A DNA stretch of 58,583 nucleotides from Pirellulales bacterium (GCA_035546535.1 DASZWQ010000155.1:1-58583), one strand, 5' to 3'. Numbered from the stretch's first letter, positions 45,927-56,087 are shown. Numbers and translations are program-made. Notes: a model not told the origin generated them from the letters alone.

Positions 45927-46652
45927 ATGATTTCCTTTCACTGCAACAACTGCGGCCGCCGGTTGAAGATCGACGACGCCTTTGCAGGGCGCAAGGGAAG
46001 CTGTCCGCGCTGTGGCGTCGACCTGGTCGTGCCGGTGCCTGCCCCGCCTCCGCCACCGGTCCCCAGCTTGTCGGGAAGCGCTTCGACCGGGCTTTCTGGC
46101 AGCAAGTCGGGCCTGGCCGGAAGCAAGTCGTTGAGCCGGTCAGGCTTGCTCTCTCAGGGAGCTGCAACCGCCAGGCGCCGCCCGGGGCCGCGGCCTCCCT
46201 TGGTGCGGCCGGGCTCGGGCAAGCTCGAGTTCCGCGAGATGATCGACATGACCGCGATGGTCGACATCGTCTTTTTCTTGCTGATCTTCTTCATGGTGAC
46301 GTCGTTCAATTCGCAACAGGCCTCGATCGAAATGCCCACTCCCGCGCCACCCACGGGCGCGACGGGCAAGGCCACGGCGCGGCGTACCGTCGAAGAGTTC
46401 GAGAACGACGCCGATTTTGTCGTCGTGCGCATTGACGCCGACGACACCGTGTGGGTGGAGGAATCGGTCGCCATGACGCAGGCCGATCTGGCCGCCAAGT
46501 TGCGTCAGCTCGCCGGCGGCAGCGGCGGCCGAAGCAAGCTCTTGGTGGTCGGCCACAGCGAGGCCACGCACGGCGCCGCCGTGAAGGTCATGGATACGGC
46601 GCACTCAGTGGGCATCGACGACGTCCGCCTGGCCGTAAAGGACGAAGAATAG
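45927..46652 (+). CDS. ExbD/TolR-type protein 2 with N-terminal zinc ribbon
   Basis: 241 residues. The N-terminus is a zinc ribbon: C6, C9, C26 and C29 (HCNNCGRRL and SCPRCG). A Pro/Ser/Gly-rich linker (about 37-95) leads to a single membrane helix with the motor aspartate D113 in IDMTAMVDIVFFLLIFFMV, then an ExbD-type periplasmic domain ending LVVGHSEATHGAAVKV and DDVRLAVKDEE. In ExbD proteins the N-terminus is cytosolic, so the zinc ribbon would face the cytoplasm. No typical SD exists because the heptamer palindrome ends 5 bp upstream; translation may be coupled or leaderless-like. Fusion of a zinc ribbon to ExbD is unusual. Confidence 0.87.
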   Translation: MISFHCNNCGRRLKIDDAFAGRKGSCPRCGVDLVVPVPAPPPPPVPSLSGSASTGLSGSKSGLAGSKSLSRSGLLSQGAATARRRPGPRPPLVRPGSGKLEFREMIDMTAMVDIVFFLLIFFMVTSFNSQQASIEMPTPAPPTGATGKATARRTVEEFENDADFVVVRIDADDTVWVEESVAMTQADLAAKLRQLAGGSGGRSKLLVVGHSEATHGAAVKVMDTAHSVGIDDVRLAVKDEE

Positions 46653-46780
46653 TAGCCAGTAATCAGTAGTCGGCAGTCGGTAGTCAGTAATCAGTAGTCG
46701 GTAATCAGTAACTGGAGGCGGAGCCTCCGATCTGCACGGACTACTGGCTACCGACTACTGAATCCGACTACTGACTACTT
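46651..46780. repeat. Heptamer-repeat palindrome after the zinc-ribbon ExbD gene
   Basis: The left arm 46651-46715 has eight consecutive heptamers of consensus AGTCGGT/AATCAGT/AGTCAGT; the right arm 46740-46780 is of the complementary type (ACTACTG, GCTACCG, ACTACTG). It begins inside the stop codon of the ExbD gene and ends 4 bp before the stop of the convergent radical SAM gene. The core of the hairpin is the perfect stem GGAGGC/GCCTCC at 46714-46728. Confidence 0.8.
46714..46728. terminator. Perfect 6-bp stem within the repeat between convergent genes
   Basis: GGAGGC (46714-46719), loop GGA, GCCTCC (46723-46728). With the flanking arms it gives a very long stem between two converging genes, a location where a bidirectional terminator would be expected. 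There is no T-run. Confidence 0.35.
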
Positions 46781-46784
46781 GTTC

Positions 46785-48284
46785 TTATGACGCCTTCTTC
46801 GTTCCGGCCGGTTTTTCGGCTGTGGCGTGGCGATGGGCCTGGTCGGTGCGCAGCTCGCGAGTGCCATCCAGGATCGGCAACGACATCTTGGCCGGCGCAG
46901 CGGCTGCCGCAGCGGGCGCCGGAGGCGCGAGCTTTTCGATCTCGCGAGCGTATTTGCGACCCACGCCCAGGTATTGCAGTTTCGGCCACAGCATGTGAGC
47001 GTTGCTCGTGAGCCATTCCCAGCGGAAGAAGTACCGCATGAAACACTTGGCGTGCCAGAATTGTACTTGCTCGGCCGTAAGATTCTTGTACTTCATCACC
47101 GGCGTATAGACGTTGTACTTCGTGAAATCGAAGTCCGCGATCTGGTTCTTCACGTCGTTGAAGAACTCGGTGCCGGGATAGGGCGTCACGATGTTGAAGT
47201 TGGCGTAGGTCGGGTTCACGGCCTTGGCATAGGCCAGGACGTGGCGGATCGAATCGACCGTATCCTCGGGGAAGCCGATCATGAAGCCGGCTACGGTGCG
47301 GATACCCAGACCACGGCAGAGCGCGACAAAATCGCGCTGTTTGTCGTCCTTGATCGGGGCCCGCTTGTACTGACGCAGTGTTCCTTCGTCTGGTGTTTCG
47401 ATGCCGACGGTAATTGCCGTCAGCCCTACCTCGCGCAGGATGCGCAGCGTCTCGGGCCGCAACAGATCGATGCGGCTTTCGATCGAGAACTCGATCTTGC
47501 GCGGCAGCTTGCCAATCAATTCGGCCAGGCGAATCACGCGTTTGCGGTCCAGGCCGAACAGCGGATCGCGGAATTTGAACGAGCGGAAGCCGTATTGCTG
47601 CATCCCGGCGCGCAGTTCCTCGAACACGCTCTCTGGCGTGCGAAAGCGCGTGGCGTTCTCGACGATGATGTAAGGGCAGTAATTGCACGTGAACGTGCAG
47701 CCGCGGCTCTGCTGGATCAGGCCGGTCGGGAAGCGTGTGAAGTCGTAGGCGATCTTGAACTTCGACGGCTCGAAGGGCGTCCAGTCGGGAAACGGCAGGT
47801 GATCCAGGTCGCGGACGCTGCCGACGTCGACCACGCGCGTGGCGGCGTTGAGCACGTCGTCCAGCTTCCACAACAGCCGCTCGGGCTCGCCCCGGACGAT
47901 CGTCACGTCCAGCCCGTCGAAAGCCTCGGGCAAGGCATACGCGACCAGCCCGATGATCAGGACTTTGGCCCGCGGATTCTTGTCCAGCACTTCGCGAATC
48001 GCGGCGATTTCGAGGTGCAGCGTAATCAGCGAAGGATTGAACACGTAGAGTTCGGCGCCCGAGGGGACGACGTCCTCGGAATACTCGACCGTGTGCCCGA
48101 GCTTCTGAAAGATGGCCGCCAGATAGGCGAAATTGAGCGCCACGGGCCGGCGATCGCGTTTGTAGGCCCAGCGAATGACGCGGCCGCGGAAGCCGCCGAA
48201 GCCATGATACTGACCGACGCCGAAGCCGCCGGCGAAATCCTTCGCGACGTCGAGTTGGCGAGTGTCCCACAAGACAACGTGCAT
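46785..48284 (-). CDS. B12-binding radical SAM protein
   Basis: 499 residues. An N-terminal cobalamin-binding-like domain (about 1-150; EYSEDVVPSGAELYVFNPS, KVLIIGLVAYALPEAF) is followed by the radical SAM domain with SRGCTFTCNYCPY (C196, C200, C203), then KFRDPLFGLDRKRVIRLAE and a GIETPDEGTLRQ block. It belongs to the class that methylates or alkylates unactivated carbons in lipids or natural products; the substrate is unknown. The C-terminus (from 445) is an Ala/Lys-rich extension with low conservation. Its stop is 15 bp before the gene of the glycosyltransferase start; the two are on the same strand and likely in one operon, with the transferase upstream. Confidence 0.87.
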   Translation of the reverse strand: MHVVLWDTRQLDVAKDFAGGFGVGQYHGFGGFRGRVIRWAYKRDRRPVALNFAYLAAIFQKLGHTVEYSEDVVPSGAELYVFNPSLITLHLEIAAIREVLDKNPRAKVLIIGLVAYALPEAFDGLDVTIVRGEPERLLWKLDDVLNAATRVVDVGSVRDLDHLPFPDWTPFEPSKFKIAYDFTRFPTGLIQQSRGCTFTCNYCPYIIVENATRFRTPESVFEELRAGMQQYGFRSFKFRDPLFGLDRKRVIRLAELIGKLPRKIEFSIESRIDLLRPETLRILREVGLTAITVGIETPDEGTLRQYKRAPIKDDKQRDFVALCRGLGIRTVAGFMIGFPEDTVDSIRHVLAYAKAVNPTYANFNIVTPYPGTEFFNDVKNQIADFDFTKYNVYTPVMKYKNLTAEQVQFWHAKCFMRYFFRWEWLTSNAHMLWPKLQYLGVGRKYAREIEKLAPPAPAAAAAAPAKMSLPILDGTRELRTDQAHRHATAEKPAGTKKAS

Positions 48285-48299
48285 GGCCAGTTCTCCGGC

Positions 48300-49613
48300 T
48301 TACAGGAATTTCTTGAGTTGCTGGCGCGGCTGCGCATGGAACACGTCCAGGACTTGCTGCGCCTGGTCGATGCGCACGCCGTGAGGGAGTTCGAGCTTCG
48401 GCGGCTTTTCCAGCAGCCGAATGCGCCCTCCCTGGTAGATTTTGTAGGTGTTGCCGCGCCACGTGATGTGTGTGCCCGCCGCGGATGCGAGCATCATCGC
48501 CGCGTTCACCAATGCCGTCAGCGGCACGCACCAGGCGTCGTACAACGTCGCGCCGCGCAAGGCGGCAAATCGATCACCGAAATAGGTCTGCGCCGTGGCC
48601 CGCCGCATATACCCGCGGGCCACATTGAGCCCGTACCACACAAGGCAAAACAGGGCGGGCATCCAGGTCCAGTCGGCATGCGTCGCGGCGCCGTGGAGCG
48701 CTAGGACCAGGCTTCCCCAAAACGCCACGGCGGTGGCCACGATGGCCGCAAAGCCGATGCACCAGGTGCGCAGCGCGTAGCTCTTGCCAATCACGTACTG
48801 CCGGCGCAAGAACTCGAACATCTGCGACATGCTCAGTTCCAAAGGCGATGGAAGCATGCAGGACGGCTCGAACTCGACGCGCATCCGCGCCGCGCGCAGC
48901 ACGCGCGAGGCCACCAGGTCGTCGCTGAGCGTCCCCTGCCAGGCCGCGCGCAGGCCGCACTCTTCGAAGCGATCGCGACGAATGGCCCATGAGCCGCCCC
49001 ACACCAGCCCGCGCGAATCGGCGCGGTACATCACCGCGGCGCAGGCGTTGATCGCATATTGGATGTAGCCGGCCAACGAGGGCCGGGTGGGCACGAACCA
49101 GCGATAGCCGGTCGCGGCCGCGGCCTTGCCATCGTCGAGCCGCTGCACGAGCAGGCGAAGCCAGGCCGGGTGCGGGCGAGCGTCGGAATCGACAAACGCC
49201 AGAATCTCGACTTCGGCCGGCAATTCGGCGGTGCCAGCCAGCAGGTTGTGGACCTTCTGTCCGGTCGTAGTCGCTCGGCCAGCCACCAGCAGGCGGACCG
49301 GCACGCGGCGACTTTCGGCCATCAGGCGGCGAATGGTGTCGCAGGCCGGGTCGTCGGCGCTTTCCACGAGGAACACGACCTCGTAGTTCGGATAGTCCTG
49401 CTCCAAGAGCGGACGGAGGTTTTCGGCCAGCCCCAGTTCGACCCCTTTGCAGGGCGCCAGCAGGCGGACGCGCAGGTTCCTCGGCGTGGTGCGGGCAGTG
49501 CGCAACCGGCTGCGCGCGAAGCGGCGATGCTCGTACGTCTGGAGCGCGAGCAAAAGCGCCTGCAAAAGCGCGCAAGCGGCCAGGACCAGCCAAACAGCAA
49601 ATAACCAGCTCAT
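48300..49613 (-). CDS. Glycosyltransferase family 2/21 protein (ceramide glucosyltransferase type)
   Basis: 437 residues from the ATG at 49613 (MSWLFAVWLVLAACALLQ); the earlier in-frame ATG gives an unlikely N-terminus. A membrane helix (3-24) leads to the GT-A domain: LLAPCKGVELGL (52-63), LAFVDSDARPHP with DSD at 142-144, ATGYRWFVP, GTLSDDLVAS with D231-D232, and a LRRQYVIGKSY segment in place of the (Q/R)xxRW loop. Two or three more helices follow (about 275-300, 310-335, 370-395). This layout matches ceramide glucosyltransferases and bacterial relatives. It lies upstream of the radical SAM gene, 15 bp apart. Confidence 0.86.
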   Translation of the reverse strand: MSWLFAVWLVLAACALLQALLLALQTYEHRRFARSRLRTARTTPRNLRVRLLAPCKGVELGLAENLRPLLEQDYPNYEVVFLVESADDPACDTIRRLMAESRRVPVRLLVAGRATTTGQKVHNLLAGTAELPAEVEILAFVDSDARPHPAWLRLLVQRLDDGKAAAATGYRWFVPTRPSLAGYIQYAINACAAVMYRADSRGLVWGGSWAIRRDRFEECGLRAAWQGTLSDDLVASRVLRAARMRVEFEPSCMLPSPLELSMSQMFEFLRRQYVIGKSYALRTWCIGFAAIVATAVAFWGSLVLALHGAATHADWTWMPALFCLVWYGLNVARGYMRRATAQTYFGDRFAALRGATLYDAWCVPLTALVNAAMMLASAAGTHITWRGNTYKIYQGGRIRLLEKPPKLELPHGVRIDQAQQVLDVFHAQPRQQLKKFL

Positions 49614-49905
49614 CGAGCCAGAGAACCTTCCTTGGTATCGGGTGTGCAATGCCGAAGTCGGCACGCGTGCCGCCGCCGTTGCCTCCTGCGACGAATCCCG
49701 GGTGCGGCAGGATACTCGCCTGGCGGCAAACGGGTCAATCGAGCCCGACGAGTGTGCCTTGGACGCGGCGCATACCGGCCGCGGTGGACCTGCCAGCAAT
49801 GCCAGCAGCGCCGCTCCGCAAGCTCGCTACAATCGGCAGCTCTTTCCAGAGCCTATTCGGACGCCACGCCCTGGTGGCTTGAAAGAATTGCGAAGGGTGA
49901 GAACA

Positions 49906-49942
49906 AAAAGAGACGCCAGCGACGAACGCTGACGTCTCTTTT
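49906..49942 (-). terminator. Strong hairpin terminator of the PEP-CTERM gene
   Basis: AAAAGAGACGCCAGCG (49906-49921) and CGCTGACGTCTCTTTT (49927-49942) pair over 16 bp with one G-T mismatch and a 5-nt loop; read on the minus strand it ends in TTTTTG. It lies 26 bp after the PEP-CTERM stop and would also act on the opposite strand. The surrounding interval 49614-49968 holds no gene and probably contains the promoter of the glycosyltransferase. Confidence 0.8.
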
Positions 49943-49968
49943 GGGGATAACACCGATGCGCTAACGGA

Positions 49969-51051
49969 CTACATCTTACGACGCCGACGGCGGGCAACGC
50001 CCACCAGACCACACAGGCCCACCGCGGCCAGCGCGATCGACGACGGCTCCGGCACCGCGAAGGAGGCCGTCCCGACAAGGTTGCCGGTCATCGTGAAATT
50101 GGCCGTGAGCAGCGTATTCAATGGAGCAGGCAGGGTACTCGGCGTAATGTCGAAATTCACCGGCAGCGTGACGCGCAGGTTCGATCCGACGTGCTCGATC
50201 AATCCATCGCCGGCATTGTTGTCGGGCGAGCTGATCGTCGGCAGCGCCGTGCTGAAACCAAAGCCGAGCTGGTAGCTTAGCGATCCTATATTACCCGTTT
50301 CGGTAAGCGTGATGCCTTGCGTGCCCAGATACTGCACCAGGGTGGTGAGCGCCACGCCAGTGGCCAGCCAGTCGACGATATTGTCCTGCTGCAAGGTCGC
50401 GGTCAGCGACATGTCCGAGGTGCCCGTTACCGAGATGCCAACCTGGCTCGAATCAAAGTGCTGAGGATAGCTTCCGCCACCCGTCGTGGGCAGGATCGGG
50501 CTCGACAAATTCAGCACGACATTCCGTAGGGCAACGTTCAGATTGATGCCCGTCAGGGTGCCAAGATTCAACGTCGAAATACCCAGGTTCAGCGAGCTGA
50601 TGTCAATCGGCGGAATGACCACATTCTGGGGCGACGTGAAGACCAAGCCGTAGTCGGCGGGAGCCGTGCCGGTCGTGCCGCCAACGCCTGGCGCGATTTG
50701 TGCGGTAAGGCCCAGAAGCCCGGTGGCATTTGCCGCTTGCGAGAAGCTATTGTTCGAAAAACCGATACTGTAGGGGCCCACGTTCACACCCATGGTGCTC
50801 GGCGTGTTGCTCGACGTCTGGGCGTAACTGGTGGTCGCGCTTCCGTTGCCCTGAGTTACCTGCGGAGCACTGCTCAAGGCGGTGCCGCCAAGAGATGCGG
50901 AGGCCGAGATATCGATCCTGCTCTGTGTGCCGCCAGCGATGTTGGTGTCTGTTAACGTGACGGGCAATGCGGCCGCGCGCTGCGCAGTCGCAGCGATGAG
51001 AGAGAAAACGAGGGTCGCCGCCATTGTGGCGACGATGGTCTTCCGAATCAT
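49969..51051 (-). CDS. PEP-CTERM sorting-domain protein
   Basis: 360 residues. Signal peptide about 1-28 (MIRKTIVATMAATLVFSLIA, cleavage near ALA). The mature chain is rich in Ser, Thr, Asn and Gly, with repeated strands such as LNLGISTLNLGTLTGINLNV, suggesting a beta-solenoid or amyloid-like fold. The C-terminus is VPEPSSIALAAVGLCGLVGVAR followed by RRRRK, a clear PEP-CTERM signal: PEP motif, helix and basic end. Such proteins are processed by exosortase and attached to or released at the surface. No exosortase lies in the window. AGGGGAA lies 8 nt before the ATG at 51051. It is monocistronic with its own terminator. Confidence 0.9.
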   Translation of the reverse strand: MIRKTIVATMAATLVFSLIAATAQRAAALPVTLTDTNIAGGTQSRIDISASASLGGTALSSAPQVTQGNGSATTSYAQTSSNTPSTMGVNVGPYSIGFSNNSFSQAANATGLLGLTAQIAPGVGGTTGTAPADYGLVFTSPQNVVIPPIDISSLNLGISTLNLGTLTGINLNVALRNVVLNLSSPILPTTGGGSYPQHFDSSQVGISVTGTSDMSLTATLQQDNIVDWLATGVALTTLVQYLGTQGITLTETGNIGSLSYQLGFGFSTALPTISSPDNNAGDGLIEHVGSNLRVTLPVNFDITPSTLPAPLNTLLTANFTMTGNLVGTASFAVPEPSSIALAAVGLCGLVGVARRRRRKM

Positions 51052-51290
51052 GAGCGTTCCCCTATATCTAAGGTTCTAGTAACCGGTTGAATCCCTAACG
51101 CGCTACAACGTAAGGCGGGACTGAGTCTCCCCCCATCGAGCTGGTAATCAGAATAATCACTGCATCCGTCAATGCACAGTAAAAAGCCAAAAGAAAGTCC
51201 GACTTTTTGTCAGGCGTTTCGTGGCCCGTAGCGCCGGGCCCAAGGAGCTGAGGACGAAAAGATCGCCGTAACACGCGTCTGACAAGCCAC

Positions 51291-52781
51291 TTACGCGATA
51301 ATCTGCCGTATTGGCGAGCCAAAGTCGATCTCCAACCGCTTGCGGCCAGGGACCTCGAGCCGGCGAGGATCCAGGCCGAGCTGATCGAGCACCGTGGCGT
51401 GCAGATCGGTCACGTAGTGCCGATTTTCGACCGCGTGATAACCCAACTCGTCGGTCGCCCCGTGTACCACGCCCCGTTTGATTCCTCCGCCGGCCAGCCA
51501 CACCGAAAAACCGAACGGATGATGGTCCCGGCCGTCGGCATTCTGGGCGCCGGGAGTGCGGCCGAACTCGGTTCCCCACACGACCAGCGTTTCGTCCAGC
51601 ATGCCGCGCTGCTTCAGGTCCTTGAGCAAACCGGCGATTGGTTGATCGACCTGCTTGCACAGCTGCGTGTGCCCCTCCTTGAGCTTGCCGTGCGCGTCCC
51701 AGGCTCCAGCTCCGCCATTACTGCCATGGAAAATCTGCACGAAGCGAACGCCGCGTTCGACCAATCGCCGCGCCGCGAGGCATTGCTGACCAAACGTGGC
51801 GGTCTCCTTTTGATCAAGTCCGTAGAGCCGCTCGGTGGCCTGGGTCTCGTCCTCGAGGCGCAACACGTCCGGCACCGCCATCTGCATGCGGAAGGCAAGT
51901 TCGTACGATTTGATCCGCGCCCGCAGTGCGGCATCGTCCGGATATTCAACAGCTGATAAACGATTCAAACGCGCGAGTAACTCAAATTCCCCGTCCTGTT
52001 CTTCACGATAGACATCAGGCCCCGGCGCCGCGAAGGGCAGCGGATTCTTCGGATCCACGGCCAGATGTACCGCGTTGTGCTCAGGGCCCAGGTAGCTCGC
52101 ACCATGACCGCCCACGCCGCCACAGCAATCGGCGATGGGCGTACCCATCACCACGAATTGCGGCAGGTCGTCGTTCAACGAGCCCAGTCCGTAATGCACC
52201 CAGGAACCGATCGTGGGAAAGAACCCCTCGAGCGAATGCCGGCCTGTATGGAACTGCAATTGGGCGCCGTGATTGTTGTCGGTGGTCCACATCGAGCGGA
52301 CGATCGCCATATCGTCGACGCAATCGCCCAGGTGCGGCCACCAATCGCTAATGTCGATGCCGCTTTGCCCGCGCTTCTGATAACCGACCTGGAGCGGAAA
52401 GATCTGCGGGTGGGAATGGTGCAATCCCGGCACGATCTCGCGCAGGTTCTTCTTCGAAAACGGGGACGCATCGGGATCGGGAAACGGCGTTTCGGCAATC
52501 GTTTTGCCGGCATATTTGTTGAGCGCCGGCTTTGGATCGAAGCTCTCCATGTGGCTGGTGCCGCCGATCATGAAGAGCCAGATCACGTTTTTCACCCGCG
52601 GCGCGAAGTGGGGCCGGCCATCGGGGGGCGCCCAGCCGGCCGTCACGGCGTCGGCCGCCCGCGCGAGCGGATCGCGTGCCAGCATTGCTCCCAGCGCCAG
52701 ACCGGTGAAGCCCATTCCGACATCAGCCAGGAACGTACGCCGGTGCAGGCCTGAGCAACCGTTTCTCTTGTGGGGTTTCAT
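51291..52781 (-). CDS. DUF1501 family Tat-exported protein (module C)
   Basis: 496 residues with the twin-arginine signal [20 protein letters not shown] near residues 12-31. The landmarks are [52 protein letters not shown] and [20 protein letters not shown] with E405. It is longer than the other two by about 60 residues, mostly in the first third ([17 protein letters not shown] and the [12 protein letters not shown] block). It starts 16 bp after the end of its DUF1549/DUF1553 partner on the same strand. The closeness implies co-translation. Function unknown. Confidence 0.9.
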   Translation of the reverse strand: MKPHKRNGCSGLHRRTFLADVGMGFTGLALGAMLARDPLARAADAVTAGWAPPDGRPHFAPRVKNVIWLFMIGGTSHMESFDPKPALNKYAGKTIAETPFPDPDASPFSKKNLREIVPGLHHSHPQIFPLQVGYQKRGQSGIDISDWWPHLGDCVDDMAIVRSMWTTDNNHGAQLQFHTGRHSLEGFFPTIGSWVHYGLGSLNDDLPQFVVMGTPIADCCGGVGGHGASYLGPEHNAVHLAVDPKNPLPFAAPGPDVYREEQDGEFELLARLNRLSAVEYPDDAALRARIKSYELAFRMQMAVPDVLRLEDETQATERLYGLDQKETATFGQQCLAARRLVERGVRFVQIFHGSNGGAGAWDAHGKLKEGHTQLCKQVDQPIAGLLKDLKQRGMLDETLVVWGTEFGRTPGAQNADGRDHHPFGFSVWLAGGGIKRGVVHGATDELGYHAVENRHYVTDLHATVLDQLGLDPRRLEVPGRKRLEIDFGSPIRQIIA

Positions 52782-52797
52782 GGCTTCAATCGCTCGT

Positions 52798-55587
52798 TCA
52801 GCGAATCGTGACGAAATCGTTGTGATTCAAAAGTACGTGTACGAAATCTTCGCGGGCCCGCATGGCCGGATCATCTGCCGGCTTGACAGCCGCGGTCTCA
52901 CCGCCGGCAAACGCCGTTAATTGGGTTTTATCCGCCAGCCGCGCTGCCTGGCGCGCGAGAAACTCAAGTGACAGCGAACACTCTTCCGCACTCGGTGACC
53001 GCGACAGCACCTGCTCGAACGCCGCGCCCACGAATCGCTCGTCCGCCCCGTCGGGCCGCGTGTTTGATTCCTGCCATATGGATGCCGCCAGCCGCCGCGA
53101 TTGCTCAAGCGCCAAAGGACTGTTGGCGAGAGCCAAAGCCTGCTGCGGCACGATACTCTCGCTGCGACGATAACATTCGTTGACGCTGGCCAGGTCGAAA
53201 AGCTTCAAGAACGTCATCTGTTTTTCGTTGGCGTGCTGGAAGTACAAGCTGCGCCGCGGCACGGTCAGCCCTTGGGCATATGCGAGGTCGGCACCGCCGA
53301 TCGTCATATCGAGCTGACCGGCCACGCACAGCACGCTGTCGCGCACGGTTTCGGCCTCCATGCGCCGCGGATTGGCGCGCCATAGAAACCGATTGTCGGG
53401 ATCGATCGTGCGTCGCGAGTCATCCCGCATGGCCGTCGACACCATGCAATAGGCCTGCGAAGTGACGATCAACCGGTGCAGCGACTTCATGCTCCAGCCG
53501 CGATCCATGAGTTCGACGGCCAACCAGTCCAGCAATTCGGCGTTTACCGGGGACGCGCCGCTGACGCCGAAATTAAATACCGTGGCCACCAAGGGTTCGC
53601 CAAAATGCCGCATCCACAAGTGGTTCACGGCCACGCGGGCTGTGAGAGGGTTGTTGCGATCCGCGATCCATCGCGCTAGCGCCAGACGGCGGCCCGTGCT
53701 CGTGGCGGGGTACAACTTGTCGAGCGGTGGATAGTCGGAGCGTTTCTCCGCCTCGGCGCGCACGGTCTTGAGCTTCTGGTTGGCGGCAGCCAGTGCTTCT
53801 TCAGCCTTCTTGCGGTCCTGTTTTTGCTTCTCGTCGGCCGTCTCGGCTGGCGGCAGCGCATCCACCGCCGCTTCGGCAACGAGCATCGCCTCCTCGGCAG
53901 CGCAGATCGTGGCGCAATTCACTGCCGTAACCGCCTCGGCGGCGCGCGCGGGCGCATCGGCCGTTGTCGGCCGTGCATAGCGTGCGTTATCAGCGACGAT
54001 GCGCGCCTCGAGGCTGGCCAGCTCCGCGGTCGTCGTCGCCAAATGTTTATCGGCCAGCCCGGCCGCGACCTTGGCCGCGGCGAGAGCCTTTTCGGCTTCA
54101 CGCTGCGTTTCGACCGCAGCCGCAAAGTTCGTGACGGCGACGGCCCCGTTGGCATCGATCGGTGCCGTACACTTTTCCCAATGCGCTTGGGCCGCTGCCA
54201 GCTTGGTGGCGGCCTCCGCGGCCGCACTCTTTGCTTTCTCAACGGCCGCCCGCGCTGCCGTGCGCAGCTCGTCGCGCAGGAATCCTCGCAAGCCCGGGTT
54301 GAAAGCGCTTGCCGGCAGGTGCACCGGCTCGATCTTGAATTCCGCGTTCCCCAGCGCGACTGGCACGCCCGGCCCGAGCGGATCGTCCTTTTGCGGTTCG
54401 CTCTCCTGTCCACGCACGAACAGGAACGTCTGGCGGTCATGATGCGCGTCGTAGACCCTGGCGATGCCGTCGAGTTCCACGTTAGGCTGTGCCGCCAAAC
54501 GATCGATACGAACATCGTACGGCTCGAAGAAGGCGCGCAATCGATAATAGTCGCGCTGCGCGATCGGATCATACATGTGGTCGTGGCAGCGGGCGCAGTT
54601 GAACGTCATTCCCAGGAACGCCTTGCCCATGTGCTCGACGGTATTATCGAGCCACACATTGCGATTGAAGCGATACCAGTTGCGGGCCAGGTATCCGGTC
54701 GCCCGCAGGGTTCCGGGATCCTCGGGCGACAATTCATCGCCGGCCAGCATGTCGACGATCATCCGGTCGTAACCGCGGTCGGCATTGAGCGACTCGACGA
54801 TCCAATCGCGCCACCGCCAGATATGCTGTTGGCTATCGCGTACCTCTTTTCCATAGCCGGCCCAATCGGCGTAGCGCCACACGTCCATCCAGTGCCGGGC
54901 CCAGCGCTCGCCATGCTGCGGACGCGCGAGCAAGCCCTCGACGACGCGCTCGAACGCCTCGGGCGACTCGTCGGCCAGAAAGGCGTGCAACTCGGTGCGC
55001 GTCGGCGGTAGCCCGATCAAATCTAAATAGACGCGCCGCAGGAGGACCGCTTTATCGGCCGGCCGGCTTGCGCTCAGCCCACGCTCGTCGCGCGCTTTGG
55101 CCAGAAACGCGTCAATCGGATTGGTCATCGTGGCTGCGGCGCCGGCGTTGGGCACGGCCGGGCGCTCTGGACGTTGAAAGGCCCAATGTTTGCGCGGGTC
55201 GGGCGGAATCGGCTCGCCCGCCGGAGCGTCCGCGCCGCTGTCGATCCAGCGGCGCAGCAGGGTAATCTCGTCCTCGGTGAGCGGTTCGGATTCGGCGGGC
55301 ATGCGGTTCTCAGCCCGAGTGACCGCCACGATGAGCAGGCTGTCGGCGCTTTTTCCGGGCACAACGACCGGTCCGTCATCCGTGCCTTGTCGAATTAAAT
55401 CACCCGTGTCGAGTCGCAGGCCGGCTTCTTGCTTCAGCGCGCCATGGCACATCGTGCAATGCCGCAGCAGAAGCGGTTTGATCTGCCGGGTGTAGTCAAG
55501 CGGCGCCGCGACATCCGCGGCCTGCGCACGCGTGCAGCAGCAAATGAGCCATCCAGCGATGAAGATGAACAGGTGAGGCCAGGACAT
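52798..55587 (-). CDS. PSCyt1-DUF1549-DUF1553 protein with internal coiled coil (module C)
   Basis: 929 residues from the ATG at 55587, with GGGA 6 nt upstream; a 43-codon extension is rejected. After a signal peptide (cleavage near AQA, 23) comes the PSCyt1 domain with [11 protein letters not shown] (C44, C47, H48) and the [12 protein letters not shown] segment. DUF1549 starts near 140 and holds [13 protein letters not shown] (C331, C334, H335). A strongly alpha-helical Ala/Glu-rich insertion (about 460-680; [20 protein letters not shown] and similar) separates it from DUF1553 (about 690-910, with [17 protein letters not shown]). The insertion is a probable coiled coil and sets this protein apart from the others. 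DUF1501 partner follows by 16 bp. Confidence 0.87.
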   Translation of the reverse strand: MSWPHLFIFIAGWLICCCTRAQAADVAAPLDYTRQIKPLLLRHCTMCHGALKQEAGLRLDTGDLIRQGTDDGPVVVPGKSADSLLIVAVTRAENRMPAESEPLTEDEITLLRRWIDSGADAPAGEPIPPDPRKHWAFQRPERPAVPNAGAAATMTNPIDAFLAKARDERGLSASRPADKAVLLRRVYLDLIGLPPTRTELHAFLADESPEAFERVVEGLLARPQHGERWARHWMDVWRYADWAGYGKEVRDSQQHIWRWRDWIVESLNADRGYDRMIVDMLAGDELSPEDPGTLRATGYLARNWYRFNRNVWLDNTVEHMGKAFLGMTFNCARCHDHMYDPIAQRDYYRLRAFFEPYDVRIDRLAAQPNVELDGIARVYDAHHDRQTFLFVRGQESEPQKDDPLGPGVPVALGNAEFKIEPVHLPASAFNPGLRGFLRDELRTAARAAVEKAKSAAAEAATKLAAAQAHWEKCTAPIDANGAVAVTNFAAAVETQREAEKALAAAKVAAGLADKHLATTTAELASLEARIVADNARYARPTTADAPARAAEAVTAVNCATICAAEEAMLVAEAAVDALPPAETADEKQKQDRKKAEEALAAANQKLKTVRAEAEKRSDYPPLDKLYPATSTGRRLALARWIADRNNPLTARVAVNHLWMRHFGEPLVATVFNFGVSGASPVNAELLDWLAVELMDRGWSMKSLHRLIVTSQAYCMVSTAMRDDSRRTIDPDNRFLWRANPRRMEAETVRDSVLCVAGQLDMTIGGADLAYAQGLTVPRRSLYFQHANEKQMTFLKLFDLASVNECYRRSESIVPQQALALANSPLALEQSRRLAASIWQESNTRPDGADERFVGAAFEQVLSRSPSAEECSLSLEFLARQAARLADKTQLTAFAGGETAAVKPADDPAMRAREDFVHVLLNHNDFVTIR

Positions 55588-56087
55588 CGAGATCCCAGAT
55601 CGCGTTTGGGAACGTCTGCCAGCAGCGCCAGCAGAACGCAGTGGGTTTCGAGCAGGTCGTGGTGGGTGCATCGGCGGGTTATGCGGAGCGTCGATGTCCG
55701 TCGCGATAACAGACACGTGCCGCTAGCTCTCGTTTTTAACAGAACCAGGCCGGGAAGTCACGAAAATCACGTCTCAACAGGCCCTAAGTCGATGGGCCGC
55801 AGAGTTCGACGTGGCAACCACTTAGGCCGTCTCGTCGCCACACCCTGTAGCGAGACGTCTTGCCGACACCGCCCTCCGGGTGGAGGCCGCCAAGCGGGGT
55901 GCTGGCAGTAATTGACCCCGTTGTTTTCGCTAAGCGGACTAAGGCCCTACAGCCAACGCAACCGATACAGCAGATACAACCGGCAAGGTTTCGCGCGCTT
56001 TCGCTGCCTGACAGTGGCTAAGCCGCGCAATGCGATACGGACAACATCGTTGTTGCAATGACCCGCTGGGACGGGAACAAGGGCCGA
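55588..56087. other. 500-bp interval without a recognised gene, with several short palindromes
   Basis: No protein-like frame was found. Short inverted repeats are present: CCTAAGT at 55783-55789 with ACTTAGG at 55820-55826, and CCTCC/GGAGG at 55873-55877 and 55882-55886. The interval must hold divergent promoters for module C and the BBP7-like gene. No clear -35/-10 was seen. Confidence 0.4.

Noticed and set aside
45838..46780. Heptamer arrays considered as CRISPR or phage attachment sites
   Set aside because: Units of seven bases, no unique spacers, no integrase nearby.
46827..48704. 625-aa plus-strand frame opposite the radical SAM gene
   Set aside because: Mirror frame of a gene with CxxxCxxC and B12-domain motifs.
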